64,000 nucleotides of DNA from Bimastos eiseni (GCA_959347315.1 OY365814.1:2159661-2223660); one strand, 5' to 3'. Shown: positions 1 to 12,094, counted from the first letter of the stretch. The notes: generated by a model from the letters alone, not told the origin. Made by a program: numbers and translations.

Positions 1-907
1 GGTGCAAGTTCAGGAAGAATGTTATATAGTGTTGTCAACATTTCAAGTCTGTATAGGCTGTTGAATGCGTTGAAGAAATCTATTTTGGCTATGATTGTTT
101 CGTTGTCTAAACTGTTCAAAAATCGTCTTGTTGCGTGTACTGCTGCCTCACATCCTTCTGGTACACCAATTCCGACTTGTCTAGGAGAGAGGTATTCAGC
201 AACTGTAGGCGCCGCGTAAGAGCTGGCACATTTGGCTGTCAGTGTGCGCCAATAGTAACCAATGCCATAGGGTCTCAGACCTCCAGTGCTTTTCCTAAGG
301 GCGAAGAGAGTTCCACCGAAAAGGGTTGCTCGAACCCCAAGAGGGCATTCTCCTGAGAGAAGCAAGTTATGACGTCTGCCTCCTCTTGTGGGCTTGGGTA
401 ATGTCAGTGCACCAAAGGCGAAAAGCTGCCGCCATTGGGCCAGGGAGCATAGATCTCGGAGAATCCGTTCTATAATTGTGGTTAACAAGGCGCTCAAACC
501 TGGTCTGGCTGCTTTTGGTAAGTGTTTCATCAGACTGGCAGTCAAGCATGGATGAGGAATGGAATTGACTACATTTATCTCATTTGTACCCAGAGATGTT
601 GCTGGCAGTTGTGTCCTTGTATCGGGAGGGTCCTCTGTCAGGACATGGGGAACAATTGGTGGTTTGTGGGAACCTGGACACGGGTTGTCTCTGGGTCCAT
701 GTTTGTGCACGAGCCCATTCTTGTGGTGCAGTTTCCATTCGCTGTGGCATGCTCCACAAATACCCTTTTTTGGGGCTTTGGGCCCTCTTGTGACTCAACG
801 ATCGGGGTTGTTCATTGTATGGAGAAGCCATTCAACTGCGTGATGTGGTCTTCCGAGTCGGAGCGGGTCGTGACGGGTCTTTGTTATTAAGATACATTAT
901 ATTGTAC

Positions 908-908
<1 letters not shown>
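1..908 (-). mobile_element. RLE-type non-LTR retrotransposon, 5' part (copy E), decayed, cut by window edge
   Basis: Read on the minus strand, three blocks in different frames match the elements at 54.9-63.8 kb. First comes an N-terminal Cys/His motif (GICGACHSEW, then VHKHGPR and NPCPGS, about 760-640). Next is a stretch with FAFGALTLPKPTRGGRRH (about 440-390). Last is the reverse-transcriptase start with GGLRPYGIGYYWRTLTAKC and then GIGVPEGCEAAVHATRR and AKIDFFNAFNS (about 285-60); the D of KIDFFNAF is the motif A aspartate. The second block runs into the third without the roughly 200 residues present in copy A, so there is an internal deletion. Frameshifts make it non-functional. On the element's 5' side it meets an ATT tract (TAA on its sense strand) near 908. 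Confidence 0.8.

Positions 909-942
<34 letters not shown>
909..942. repeat. (ATT)n microsatellite at the 5' junction of copy E
   Basis: About eleven uninterrupted ATT units. On the strand that is sense for the adjacent retrotransposon this reads TAA, the same arrangement as at the other copies of the family. Confidence 0.95.
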
Positions 943-943
<1 letters not shown>

Positions 944-949
944 ATGCAT

Positions 950-1580
950 GATTTTATGATTTTATGCATGATGTAGGCCTATGTATGTGGCTATGTGTGG
1001 TGATCACACGTGTATTATGTGTGAGTGTATAATGCGTATAAAGTATGTGCGTGAATGTGTGCACAATGTGTGTATATACGTGTGTATGTACCTGTTCCTG
1101 TGTTTACCTGTGTGCGTGTCTATGTATGTGCGCTTGCGTCTACATGTATGTTTCCACATTTATGTCTCATTTTCGTAGCTAAGCAATACCGCCTGGCCAA
1201 GTCAATTGATCGAATTCAGAATAATCTGACCTCAAATCGGGTACAGATTTTGGATTTGCATAGTCTCATACATGTCGCCTACATACGCACCTTTCCGGCG
1301 TACGGCCATATAATATCCTCCCCGAATTTTCTATTTCGCTAATTTTCTGTCTTGATCTCTTGATCAGTTTTCGCTAATAAACTCCTTAAAAGTTCATTGA
1401 AAATAATGACGCTTACGCAGATTCTCAAACTATACAAAAAGCCGCAATTCTACTGAAAATAAATAAATAAATATATATACATCTGCATAAATTAGTGCAT
1501 ACAGGATTAAAATTATATTAACACATAAATTCGGTATATGATTGTGACATTGAATTAGACTGTGACTAAAAAGACTACCA
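950..1580. other. Non-genic spacer with a GT-rich stretch
   Basis: About 1010-1160 is rich in TGTG/TATG dinucleotide steps, which alone creates the Val/Cys-rich frames seen there. The rest is AT-rich with no splice-flanked coding signal that I can recognise. Confidence 0.6.
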
Positions 1581-1584
1581 TAGC

Positions 1585-2250
1585 GGAACGGACATTTGCC
1601 CCCGGACAAAAGCCCCTCTGACAAAATCCCCGACTTTTGATAGGAAATTTGTCCCCCCTTCGGACAAAAGCCCCCTAGTGTGAAGTATGAACAGAAGATG
1701 ACAAGTTATATGTTTAACTACCATTATGTAAAGTATATGAAAACAAGCAACTAATTATCGTGTCGTATAGGAGACAAGTCCCGTTCTGAATCTTTATTTA
1801 TCTTGCTGAATGCATAAACACTGCAAACAGTCACGCCTTAATAAGCTGCGAAGGTCGGCTAGTAAGCAGCTACAATTGTTAGCAAATTGTCAGTGACACG
1901 CGATAATCATCTCCCGTTAATAAGAGAGAGTGGGTGAATACCTCTATGTAGATGATATCAATGCACCGGCTCCGCATGCGCTGCCCGATATCTTGCATTT
2001 GTAACATGTCAACCCCCTAATAATACACACACATATTGTGCATAAAACCATGCATCTTATGTACACACATTCATGCATGCATATATAATTTGGGCGAGCT
2101 TATGGTCTACATTGGAGGGGGGCAATTGTCCTAGTCGGGAGGGGCTTTTCCTGTGGGCGAATTTCCGGGGATTTGTCCGAGGGGCAAATATCCTACACTC
2201 GCGCCACCATAATAACGCACAGAACATCAACCGACGGCGCACCAAAACAA
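1585..2250. mobile_element. Inverted-repeat DNA element with GGACAATTGCCCC-type ends
   Basis: The left side (1585-1675) carries GGACATTTGCCCC followed by GGACAAAAGCCCC blocks. The right side (2112-2195) carries the reverse complements (GGGGCAAATATCC, GGGGCTTTTCC, GGGGGGCAATTGTCC). The right terminal segment 2197-2250 recurs at 42885-42935 in the opposite sense. The interior holds no ORF of transposase type, so this is probably a non-autonomous element of about 0.65 kb. I could not find a target-site duplication. Confidence 0.55.
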
Positions 2251-2980
2251 ACCCGAAATCAGGTCAAATCAAAGGTCAGTGCTAAGAGACATAAAGACAG
2301 GATAAAGAAGGTAAGTAAGGGCAAAAAGTGTCCGAATATCAAATCCATGTGCATGGAATGGCCCACCGAAAGATCTTCGAATTCTACACAAAACCTCCTC
2401 ATCTGCATTACTGAAAACTGTTCTCTTTTGTCGTAGCCGGACCGGAAGCGCCTTTCAGTAGATATCTTGAAAGGGCGCGATAGTAAGTTTCATTAATTTA
2501 TTGGTTAATACTAATATTATCAACCAATCAATTCAATCTAAGTAGACATATTATGTGTACATAGAATGAGCATCTTTAGGGCAAAATATTTGCAACCTTC
2601 CGAACCTTGAGAAACCTAATTCTCAATACTGCTGATCGTCTCACGGGTGACATTCCAAAGTCGGCCAACATTTCAGGCTTTGTTCATGAATCGCTTCATT
2701 GGCGTTCGCGATCGAATATCTTACCCGGTGATCCTGCCATGGGGAACGAACAATTGCGAGCTTATGGTACATGCGGGGGTGGGCGTTGTCCTGCGTGTGA
2801 TAAGTTTATTTAACAGCGCATTCATGACAAGGATGATATGCGTCGGGCATTGTCCAAGTCTGAGTTGAAATTATATAGAGAGGAAATATAATATCCCTAC
2901 AGAATCAGACCATTATTCTTCCTCTTCTTCTTACGCCTCTACCGCAGCAGAAACTCGAAAACCACCGCTGCCGTCTCAAT
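2250..2980. other. Spacer; only a short L2-type 3'-tail fragment seen
   Basis: At 2447-2480 the sequence GCGCCTTTCAGTAGATATCTTGAAAGGGCGC resembles the 3' end of the L2-like element at 41.9 kb (described there). Nothing else is recognised. Confidence 0.45.
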
Positions 2981-3610
2981 GTCTGTCTGCCTCTGTCTGT
3001 CTGTTTTTCTTTGTTTATGCACGTCTATCACTCTATGTCGATGTCCGTCTGTGCCTGCCAGTGCCTCAGACTGTCTGTATCTGCTTGTCTGTCTGTGTAA
3101 GCCTGACGCTGTATGTCCGTCATTCCCTGTCCGTCTGTCCGTCTGTTTGCCTGTTCCTGTGTGCCTATCTCTCTCTGTTTATCGACGTGAGTCCCCATAT
3201 GTCTGTCTCTTTCTGTTTGTCTGTAGATCTGTCTGTTTCTCTCCTCATGTCTAGCTCTGCCGTTCTTTCCTGTCTCTTTGTCTGCTTGTATGTCTGCTTG
3301 TCTGTCTGCCTCCTGTTGGTCTGTCTGCCTGTATTTGCCCGTTACTGTCTGTCTCTGTCTGTCTGTGTCTGCCAACCAGTATCTGCTGTCGCTGTCCGTA
3401 TATACACACAAACATACAAGCAACGACACAACCAGACACACACGCACACTCATACGTAAGCATAGCCACGCATACGTACGCGCATACATACACAAACACA
3501 TACGCAGACACACACACGGTCGTACACACACCCGCGCGCGCACGCGACAGCACTCGGCACACACATGCAACCGCACACACGCATACACTGTCACATCTGC
3601 GCACAAGCAT
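2978..3610. repeat. Degenerate (CTGT)n tract followed by a CA-rich tract
   Basis: 2978-3395 is built of CTGT/CTGC/CCGT steps and 3400-3610 of CACA/CATA steps. Long Cys/Val/Ser frames and their antisense Arg/Gln/Thr frames here come from the repeat, not from selection on a protein. Confidence 0.9.
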
Positions 3611-4800
3611 ACACTATATCAATGTAAATATACGATCCGATATCTGCATAAAGAGCCTGATGCAGAAGGTTCATATTAAAATAGAGATTTAAACTTGAAA
3701 TGAAGCAAACGTGCACGTGTGAAGTTGTGTACAGGTACATACATCTCTCACTCTGACTCACCTTTTACGTGGTTGACCATGCGGCACGATTTAATTAACT
3801 GTAGCAGCTATTGATGAATTTAGATCCCTAGCGATTGGTCCCCAGTATCCTGTTAGCTTCTCCCATGTCGTCGGTAAGGCGCGATTCACGCGACAATCGC
3901 GCGCGATTATCGCCTCGGTTAACGCGCCGCAACGCATTAAATCTCCCGCTAAGTGACGCGTTAAACTCCCGTTAATGGGGCGCTAATGATGCCTATTGAT
4001 GCATTAAGAATACTATAATGCTGGCAGTTCTGTACATTACCATTATACTCTATTTATTACGTCGGTTATGTCACAACTCAAAGCAGTCCAAATATCGCGA
4101 ATTTCCAGTCGACACCGCACTGAAAAGAAAACCAATTAGCGCTGCCCTATCAACCATCTTCCAGCGGAGCATATGCGTTTTTCGAAGCACTGCTAGACAA
4201 CGGACAAGTAAACGTCGATTTATATCAGTGTTGTATGCAAGACTTTAAACTTCGAGACAAATACCGAGATAGTGAGGTGCAGAGATCGAGAGAGTGAGGT
4301 ACCAAGACCGAGACACTAGGTCCAAGACAGTACTAGACAGTACGCGGCAGTAAAAGACCAATCATCATATAAAAAAGGCTGTAAAATACTCATGTATCAG
4401 TTTTCGAGAATAAAGTTCATTTATATTGTCAATTTGAAGCTTATAATGTAGGCCTAGGCCTACATTATAAGTACATAATAGTACCAATAGTACCAATATA
4501 GTGCCAATGGTACTGATAGTACCAATTCCCGAGAACATTTTATTCTAATTTCGCGCTTTGTCGCATTCGATATCTCTTTGCCGGCCTATCTTCTGAAGAG
4601 TACAAAATAAAACCTTTTTAGACACGTCTGATATCTTCTAGACGATTTTAAACAAGCAAATTCAGATACCAAATACTAAAGGAAATTTGTGCATATCCTT
4701 ACTCACCCTGAGAAACTCGAAGTTGTTCCGATCGTTTCGGTTATGGTGGTTTTACATCAACGACAAACGGCACGCTATTGCTATTTTTGGTCAATAACTT
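3610..4800. other. Spacer with an exact palindrome and GAGAC-rich sequence
   Basis: No gene recognised. 3880-3990 is rich in CGCG/GCGATT steps. 4240-4330 contains repeated GAGAC/AAGAC words. 4440-4471 is a perfect 32-bp palindrome centred on CCTAGG (see findings). Confidence 0.6.
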
Positions 4801-7345
4801 CAAATTGCGTCAATAGTCCAGGAAATCTAGCTCCAAAATAGGGTCAACCTAGACAAAATTGCTGTAGAAGCTTTTTGAACGGTTTTCTGCTCAGAATTCA
4901 TTGCTGAAGAACATGCTGAAAATCCCACAAAATCCGACCACGGGGTCACCCTCAAAAATGGACTTTTAAAGGTCAAAAGCTCGACATAGAAAGAAATGAC
5001 CATTACTCGGTCAAATATTGTTCTATTTTGGTGAATCATTTTTCTGTTAGCTCAGGTCATCAAGGGCTTCATTTGGGAAGACCATGGAGTTAAAGGCTGC
5101 TTTAATACAAGGCTATGTCGAGGTCAAAAGGTTAAATGATGGCAAATAGTCATACATGTAGATCAGCCAAATATTGTTGCTCTATTTGGGCGATTTTTTG
5201 ATCCGTTAGTTCGTACCGATAAGGGCTACATTCTGGAAGATCCAGTGGTCAATGGCTGGCAGGATTAAAGGTCATTTCAAGATCAAAGTAAAGAAATACT
5301 GGGCATAACTCAACCAAATACTGTTCTACTTAGATGATCATATTATTTATTCGCTCGAACAGGCAGAATCTACATTCTACGAGACCTATTAGAAATGCAT
5401 GCAGTTGCACATACATTTTGCAATTTGTAACCGTTACCAAAACTCCGATATTGAAGCCGCTGGAAGAAAGGCAATGCTTTTGTTGCATAGGTGCAAAACA
5501 CTATATGCCCTTAATTCGATTCGTTATCGAATGTCCGTTAAAAATGTAGCTGCAGCCTTTTGTTACTCACTTGCTACATCTTAGCGTTTACCGCCCACCA
5601 ATTCATCCGCAAAGTAAAACAGTTTTCGCGCTTACTATAGAAGGCAAGTGTGGATGTCTTTAGAACAGAGCATCAATGCAAAAGCATTGGGTTGGTATGT
5701 TAGGTATAATTCGTACTACCCTACAGTCTGCGACATGCCACCAGCTCCAGATTATCTGTTGTCGTGTAAGACGAAATGTGCTACCTCACGATGTGGATGC
5801 AAACATAATGGATTATCGTCTTTAGATCTGTAACCGTGATTATTCTGAACATTACATTACAATAGATAGGCTTGAACAATTTATATATATAGTTCATTAT
5901 TATACATTAAGTTTAGCTGAACATTCGTTAATTCAGACAGTATAGGTTCTGTCAGTCACTCGCGTAGGCTCTAGCATTTACAGTCGACCCACATCCTAGG
6001 GATACCTTGAGTGGTCAGTAGCTAAGCAATCAGAGTAGTCTTTTCTAAGATAGACCAGTTTCCTCTTTGGCTGAGGAAAGTCACTTATAAGCTACAGCAC
6101 TATTAGGAACGGGCAGTCTGACTTCCGAAGAACTCTAGCTATCTTGTCAGGCTCGTCAACTCGTATCATCTTAGGGTTTGGACATTATCATCTCACCTAT
6201 ACTCGCATTAATAAGTATATGTAACAGTTATGTATTAGTCACAATCATTATATATATATATATATATTATATCTACTCTGTATTTAATAAAGATAGTTGT
6301 ATCTGAACTGTCTCTTCATGTGTAGCTAGTTTCCCCTAACATAATCTAATTCATTAAGCATCTAATATAATAGTAAAGCTAGTTTAAGTAGAACCCGTAG
6401 AGTTCTTACAGATCAGTGACTGCGATAACTACCCAAGTAGAGTTAACGAATGCGATGACAGCGATGAAGAGTATTAACTTCAACCTGTCTATGACGTCTA
6501 ATTATTTTACTTTACACTTAGAATCCTCTTTTAATTATTAAGGGATAATTAATACACAATAAAATGCAAATACTGGCCCAGACCAAAAGTTGGTTCATCA
6601 ATTTAATACTACAAGTTCTGAATGAATTTGACCTTGAAGTGACTGCTCAACATAGTGTCATGTCAAGGTCAAAGAGTCAAGATCAAAATAAAACCTGCCA
6701 CAACTGATAATCACCCAAGTGAAACAATGCCTGGCCGAGCTATGGTCTTTTTCATTATATTAACATTTTGACCTTGAAATGATCTTATATCATGTTTGCC
6801 CTTGACTAATAGGTTTTCTCGTATGTAGTTCTTGCCTGTTCCAGCAAGCAGATAAAATGGTCACCTAAATAAAGCAATATTTGAATGAGTTATGCCCAGC
6901 ATTTCATTACTTTGACCTTGAAATGACCTTTAATCAAGCCAGTCATTGACCACTGGGTCTTTTCGAATGTGGCCCTTACCGGTCCAAGCTAACGGATCAA
7001 AAAATCAACCCAATAAGCAATATTTGGCTGAGCTATGACTATTTTGCCGTTATTTAACATTTTTTACCTTGACATGACCTTGTATTAAAACAGCCATGAC
7101 GTTCCCAACTGAAGCCCTTGATGACCTGAAAAAAAATCATCAAAATAGATCAATATTTGGCTGAATTAAGCCCAATTCCTTCCATGTTCACCTTATGACC
7201 TTTAAAAGTCCATTTTTAAGGACCTTGGTCGGATTTTGTGGGATTTTCAGTATATTATTCAGCAATGAATTCTGAGCAGCAAACCGTTCAACAAGCTTCT
7301 GAAGCAATTTTGTCTTGGTCAAACTGTATTTTGCCTGGACTACAA
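4800..7345. mobile_element. Long-inverted-repeat element with AGGTCA-rich arms
   Basis: The left arm (about 4800-5390) and the reverse complement of the right arm (about 6800-7345) align along most of their length. Shared blocks include CAGAATTCATTGCTGAA, AAAATCCCACAAAATCCGAC, TGGACTTTTAAAGGTCA, TTTTTTGATCCGTTAG and CTGGGCATAACTCA. I judge identity at about 80-90% by eye. Arms of about 550 bp enclose about 1.4 kb of centre. The arms contain many AGGTCA or TCAAGGTCA words. The centre includes a decayed transposon-type ORF (5450-5835) and a (TA)n run at 6250-6275. Exact termini and target-site duplication were not resolved. Confidence 0.7.
5450..5835 (+). pseudogene. Decayed transposon ORF with Cys-rich C-terminus
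   Basis: Successive frames give GRKAMLLLHRCKTLYALNSI, then LPPTNSSAK near 5590, and finally PPAPDYLLSCKTKCATSRCGC with KHNGLSSL near 5740-5820. The order LPPT..., Trp-containing segment, then a C-x-C-x3-C...C-x-C tail resembles the C-terminal part of uncharacterised ORFs often found in invertebrate DNA elements. That resemblance is from memory and is not a database match. Stop codons and frame changes between blocks show decay. Its place between the inverted repeats suggests it once belonged to that element. Confidence 0.4.
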
Positions 7346-9120
7346 TGCAAACGTCACAATGTCAGGTTCACTCTCTCACACATTTTTCCACTTGAAGATA
7401 ATGGAAATGATTTCAGTATCATGTGGTTAACCAGAATTACTGTTTTCATAGCTTCCGGTTTGAGTTCATAGCGCAAGATTTTAAGACAGTTAACCCGAGA
7501 CTTATCAAGACCGCTTGATCGAGACAGAACAAGACTTTTACTTCAAGACAGTTTCTAAAACTACCACGACACTACCACGCGACCGAAACCTAGACAACAG
7601 GCTACCGAGACCGAAACCAACCGTGACACTAAAAAATTGTCTCGAGACATTTCTGATTTATATGACAAAAATCCAGGTCCAAATTCCGTGAAGTTAATCT
7701 TCGTTAAGGGATCAGACGCCAGTGGTGAACGAATGTGCAGCCGTCCATACTGCTGATAATGTCTGCGTGTGAATGAACTCTCGTTCCGAGAGCATGCATG
7801 AGTGATCTCAGCCCTAACCCTTACGATTCTAAGACGAGATAAAATGGAGTAGGTCGATCAGTCTGATCCTGTTGACAACTAATGAAGGAACTGGTTTGAC
7901 AAAACCCTCTGATTGTAATACTTTCACCGATACGGTACACGTCGCGAATAAAATTAATAGTGTGCAATTTTATTAGAAATTAAGGAGTTCCGTAAACAGT
8001 GCATGTGAACTTGAAATTAGTAAAGAAATGTCGATTGCTCTATATCTGAGTAAATGTAGAACTTTCGTAAAAGCAATTAAGTCAAAAGTCTTATGAAAAG
8101 CTTACGAATGTGTAATCTTAAAATTATCAACTGTAGGGGCGCTAATTAAGCTTACATTTCGTTCGATCATCAGCGAAATCGTCCGTGACCATCGGTGCGT
8201 CATGACGATTAGGGCCTATATTAAATTTTGAGAGACATTATCCAACCATATTCATCCAAAAAATTAGATATAAAGAGCCTATCAACAATATTGTTTTTTC
8301 TCTATTAATCAGCGCTAGAATTTCACCCAACTTCAAAAGCTAATTTATTAATGTCTAACTAGATCAAACTGTTGGAAATACCTTCAAACTTATCAAAGTA
8401 GAGTCTAAGAATCTGATTACTTTGGCGTACCATGCGAAATGTAATTGGATATTAGGTATTAGAATTGTTAAAGATCACAGGCTAAGTAATTGCATGCTTT
8501 TGGTGCACTATATTATGGTAAAGCATATGTTTGAAGATTAGACGGTTTACTATTCTTCTTATTTAATTTTTGGTACATGTTGGCTATTGATATTTGAATA
8601 AGTGCCCTTAGATACCCAACTATAACATTAGCGATTATATAACTCAGAATGATTAGACGTAAAATATGACATATTGCACCAACTTCTATCAAACTCACGG
8701 TGGATACAATAGCCTGCCGTATATAGGCCCACACATAATTATGCTGGCTGAAAGATTCCGGAAGTGACGGTTAAGACCTAGCCCAGTCGGAACCAGAGCA
8801 CAACGTCGTCATTGAATCGTCAGTTATGCTGCTCGATTTCCTATAATTTTTTTTGACGCTCTCACGTTGACTCATTATGAATATTCATAATTTAAGAGAG
8901 ACTCACGTGATCCGGGGCCTTCATTAGCATTCATGATACGAGAAATTCCCGTGAGCAGAGAGCGGTTGTAAAAAGTAAGTAAGTAATTGTTTATGACTGA
9001 CTTCCAAACGCACTTGATTTTTACGCCTTTAAATTTGCCTTAAATTGTTTAAAGTACATCCTACACAGAGCGTTCTATTTTTTTTACTGAATTGACGAAT
9101 GACGAACGAATATATGCATA
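7345..9120. other. Spacer without recognised genes
   Basis: 7470-7660 is dense in GAGAC/AAGAC/CGACAC words, like 4240-4330 on the other side of the inverted-repeat element. The remainder is AT-rich. No coding exon or RNA gene is recognised. Confidence 0.55.
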
Positions 9121-10135
9121 AAGGTAATCCTTCGCTTTAGCGTAATTAATTCGAAAATAATTTTCCCGAAAAAAATAGCGTAATTAATTAACGTCATGCA
9201 AGTTATGCATTTCCCAATGAATTTTTCACTTTTAAATGGGAGCTGGTTATGATGAGAATAATCACACCTAAGTCGAAGCTGGATGTGATTAAAAGAAATG
9301 TCTAAATGGAAATTGGATTGGTGAAAGCATCACACCGAAGTAGAAGCTGGATGTGATCAAAAGCTTTCTGCTAAAGTTAAATTGCAGCTGGATTGATGAA
9401 AAAAGCATGCTTAAGTAGAAGCAAAATGTGATGAAAATACTCATACCCAATTAGAAGCTGGATGTGATGCTTAAATGTAATTTTATCAAGATAACTTGTA
9501 TAATTTAATTCTTTGTTACATTTATTGTCGTACCTCTTCACCTACTAGCTACACTTTGTTAGTTAAGACTAGTTAAGTTTTATGTTTGTACACCGTTGAA
9601 TCTATTATCTGTTCCTTTTAATCTATTCTTACCGGCTATCACTTTTCTATATAACTTATCCTACTAGGTGGCTCTAACTTGTGGGACTTTTGGTCCATAA
9701 TTGGGTCTCCTGGTCCTGGGCTAATCTCAGCCCCCATGACTCCTTCTTTCATTTCATAACTAGAATTAGACTTATATGCTGTTTTGTTGTGGATTCGTTG
9801 TAGATTGTTGTATACAATGCTGATCAGCCAAATAAATTTCTTTGATTGATGAGACTACTACGTTTATATTGAAGCAAGATTAATGAAAGCTATTGTGTTT
9901 AAATTGAAGCTGGATGTGATGAAAAGAATCACAACTAAGTGGAAGCTCGATTGATGAGAAAATTATGCTTAAAATGAAAGCGGGACCGATGAAAAAGAAT
10001 TCTGCTTAAATGGATGCTGGATTGATGAACATATTTCTGCTTAAAGGTGTTTGACTTCATCAAAAGAAATAATTACTTTAAAACGAAAATGGACGTTTTC
10101 ATAAATAATTAATTACGCTAAAACGAAGGATTACC
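9121..10135. mobile_element. TIR element carrying an internal minisatellite
   Basis: The left end (9122-9165, GGTAATCCTTCGCTTTAGCG then TAATTAATT) is the near-perfect reverse complement of 10090-10133. Between them lie degenerate tandem units of about 40-50 bp with the core GAAGCTGGATTGATGAAAAG and CTTAAAT, at 9240-9480 and again at 9880-10060. The array is interrupted by a foreign 3'-end fragment. No transposase ORF is present, so the element is non-autonomous. Confidence 0.6.
9485..9865 (+). mobile_element. Non-LTR retrotransposon 3'-end fragment
   Basis: This segment breaks the minisatellite. It ends with AATAAATTTCTTTGATTGATGAG, preceded by GGGTCTCCTGGTCCTGGGC, a layout typical of CR1/L2-like 3' UTRs that end in a short tandem tail. 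No coding part remains. Assignment rests on the tail only. Confidence 0.4.
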
Positions 10136-11080
10136 AGCATAACCGTGATTGTTATCTGTGCAGATTTGTTACTACCTATCATAAAGGTTTGAAAATATAA
10201 AAAAATCTTTTAGATGTGACAGTTTAACCGACTGAGGCAGACTCATGTTGTGGTATTTCTATAAATGCGAATGTTTCACAGCAAACTTGCCCATTAACAA
10301 TAGGGAGTGAGGCTGTGAGGTCATTTCCAATCTCAAAGATTTGTTTTAAAATTACAAACACCAAGCTTACTAAACTTGTGCAGTTAGCCTATACACACTA
10401 GATGATTGCGTATGAATGCCAAGGGTCTCAGATATCATCTGGTAACATTTGGTAGCATCTGGGGCAGAGGTAAAATCATCAGTCTTGCCCGAACACTTTA
10501 CCACAGATCTCCCTACCATCTGGTAACGTTAGGGGCAAAATCATCAGTCCTGCCAGTGTTCGAGTTAGTCAATTGTTGGCGTAGGACGTTTTCGAGTGTA
10601 GAAGTATAGATTAAGTCGTTCCTGTCTTCATCGTGTTACTCTGGTATTAACGTTGACCGTGAATAAATACAAGTTCGTGGAAGTGGAGTCGATATTCTTA
10701 ACTGGATTGCGTTGGCTCCATCGGTAGTACTCTTCTCGTATCCGAGCCAAAAAGCCAGACCTACCCAGCGGGCAAACGAACTTGGAAGGACTACATGACC
10801 GCTTCCTGGGGTACCAGAAGATGAGGGGAGGGATCCCTACTTTCCAAGGGTGACTGTTGAACTGTTCTGCTGCTGCCCAACATTGCACTCACTGTCAACC
10901 CGATAGGAAGGGATTTTGCGACAAAGTAATACGCAGAAGTGGAGATAGCAGATTTGTTACAAGAATCAAACATTCTGTCGAAGCTTGCTTAGTAATTATT
11001 GTTTAATGAACTACAGTCCAGTTGTGCCTTAAGAAATTCTTATAATTATATGATATTGACCATTCAAGTTGGAAACAATA
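10135..11080. other. Spacer; one short direct repeat
   Basis: AAAATCATCAGTCTTGCCC (10470) recurs as AAAATCATCAGTCCTGCC (10540) next to repeated CATCTGGTAAC words. No gene is recognised. Confidence 0.5.
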
Positions 11081-11084
11081 TATT

Positions 11085-11340
11085 TACCAATTGAAGAGAA
11101 TGCATTGCAACAAGTTTATACCAGAAGAGCGTGAAAACATTTTAAAACAAAATTGGATGTATTCTGAGAAAAAAGATAATTGTTGTAGCACCTGTAAAGC
11201 AGCATGTGCAGGGTTTGACAGGTTGAAATCTACTCACCAATGGAATGGAAGACTGTTTTTAAAACTACGAGACAAAAGACAGGCTAAGTTATGCAAGTAA
11301 TATTCTCTGAAGCACAGCATAACTCAAGAAAAGGTCTAAA
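11085..11340 (+). pseudogene. Possible relic of a transposase-like ORF
   Basis: The frame MHCNKFIPEERENIL...NWMYSEKK, followed by RLFLKLRDKRQAKLCK and, past one stop, YSLKHSITQEKV, has the layout of the N-terminal region of invertebrate transposase-like proteins: a Cys pair, an acidic E-E-R helix, then a 'K.CK..FL.TL.I' segment. I see this from memory of the family. The frame is interrupted and no other exon of the gene is nearby. It may relate to the gene at 35-39 kb, but that is speculative. Confidence 0.3.
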
Positions 11341-11913
11341 GAGAAGACGTTTTGTCTATGTTAGAGCCGCTACAAATTTACCTGGAACATGTCTTGTAGC
11401 CTTAATTTCCTAACTTCTTCTTAAGAGGTTTGAGGCAGTAGTATCTTCAAACTATTGTCTACTACTCTTGAACTGAAGAATTTCTGCCCTATTGATCCTT
11501 TCAGTTTCCTAAATAATTTATACCTACCCAGTAAACCACTACATCGTTGCGCGGCATCTCGTAGGGTGCTCGTAGGTTTGACCTTCAACCCGACGAGAAG
11601 GACTCTGCCGAAAATTCCCGCTCCGTTGGCAGTGCGGGAGGCAGCGGCTTGCTTGAGTAGGATCACGTGGCCGAGCGATAGCGAATCATCTGCGGGCTAA
11701 TGGTCGACCATTCTAAATTGATGCCATGCGGATCGTTCTTTTGTGAAGTAGCGCTGAATGAGGTATGCACATCGCTGTCTTATATTTATCACTAAGACGT
11801 TATAACTGTAAATAGCAGCGTTACGTTGGGCCTAATTAAACGTTATTTTGATTGTATATCTTTAATCTTTTGCGTAATATTCGTAGGCGTAATATTCATT
11901 ACCGATCACATTG
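11340..11913. other. Spacer sharing a short repeat with 37.3 kb
   Basis: GAACTGAAGAATTTCTGCCC followed by TATTG occurs at about 11470 and again at about 37317, so a dispersed repeat is present. No gene is recognised. Confidence 0.5.
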
Positions 11914-12065
11914 GGTAGCACTAAACACCTAAAAGACATCGAAAAGGCCGAAAAGATACCGAAAGGCACAAAGAAATTACTTCTGTAGCCTTGTATCGAT
12001 AAACTATACGGGTACGTCATTTTCGGTTCTTTTCGGTATTTTTTTAGATGTTTAGTGCTACCGAT
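11914..12065. mobile_element. Short TIR element (MITE-like)
   Basis: GGTAGCACTAAACACCTAAAA at the left end is matched in reverse complement by the right end (AGATGTTTAGTGCTACC). The inner flanks, CGAAAAG...ACCGAAA and TTTCGGTTCTTTTCGGT, pair as well. Total length is about 150 bp, with no ORF and no obvious target-site duplication. Confidence 0.6.
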
Positions 12066-12094
12066 TATGGGTGATTATAATAATGCATATTATC

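Noticed and set aside
3028..3606. A 192-codon minus-strand open frame rich in Gln/Arg/Asp
   Set aside because: It is the antisense of the CTGT/CA microsatellite. Period-4 composition explains the residues, and no start context or splice sites support it.
6180..6420. Possible solo LTR (TGTAACAG..., AATAAA at about 6288)
   Set aside because: No matching second LTR, no primer-binding site and no target-site duplication could be found.
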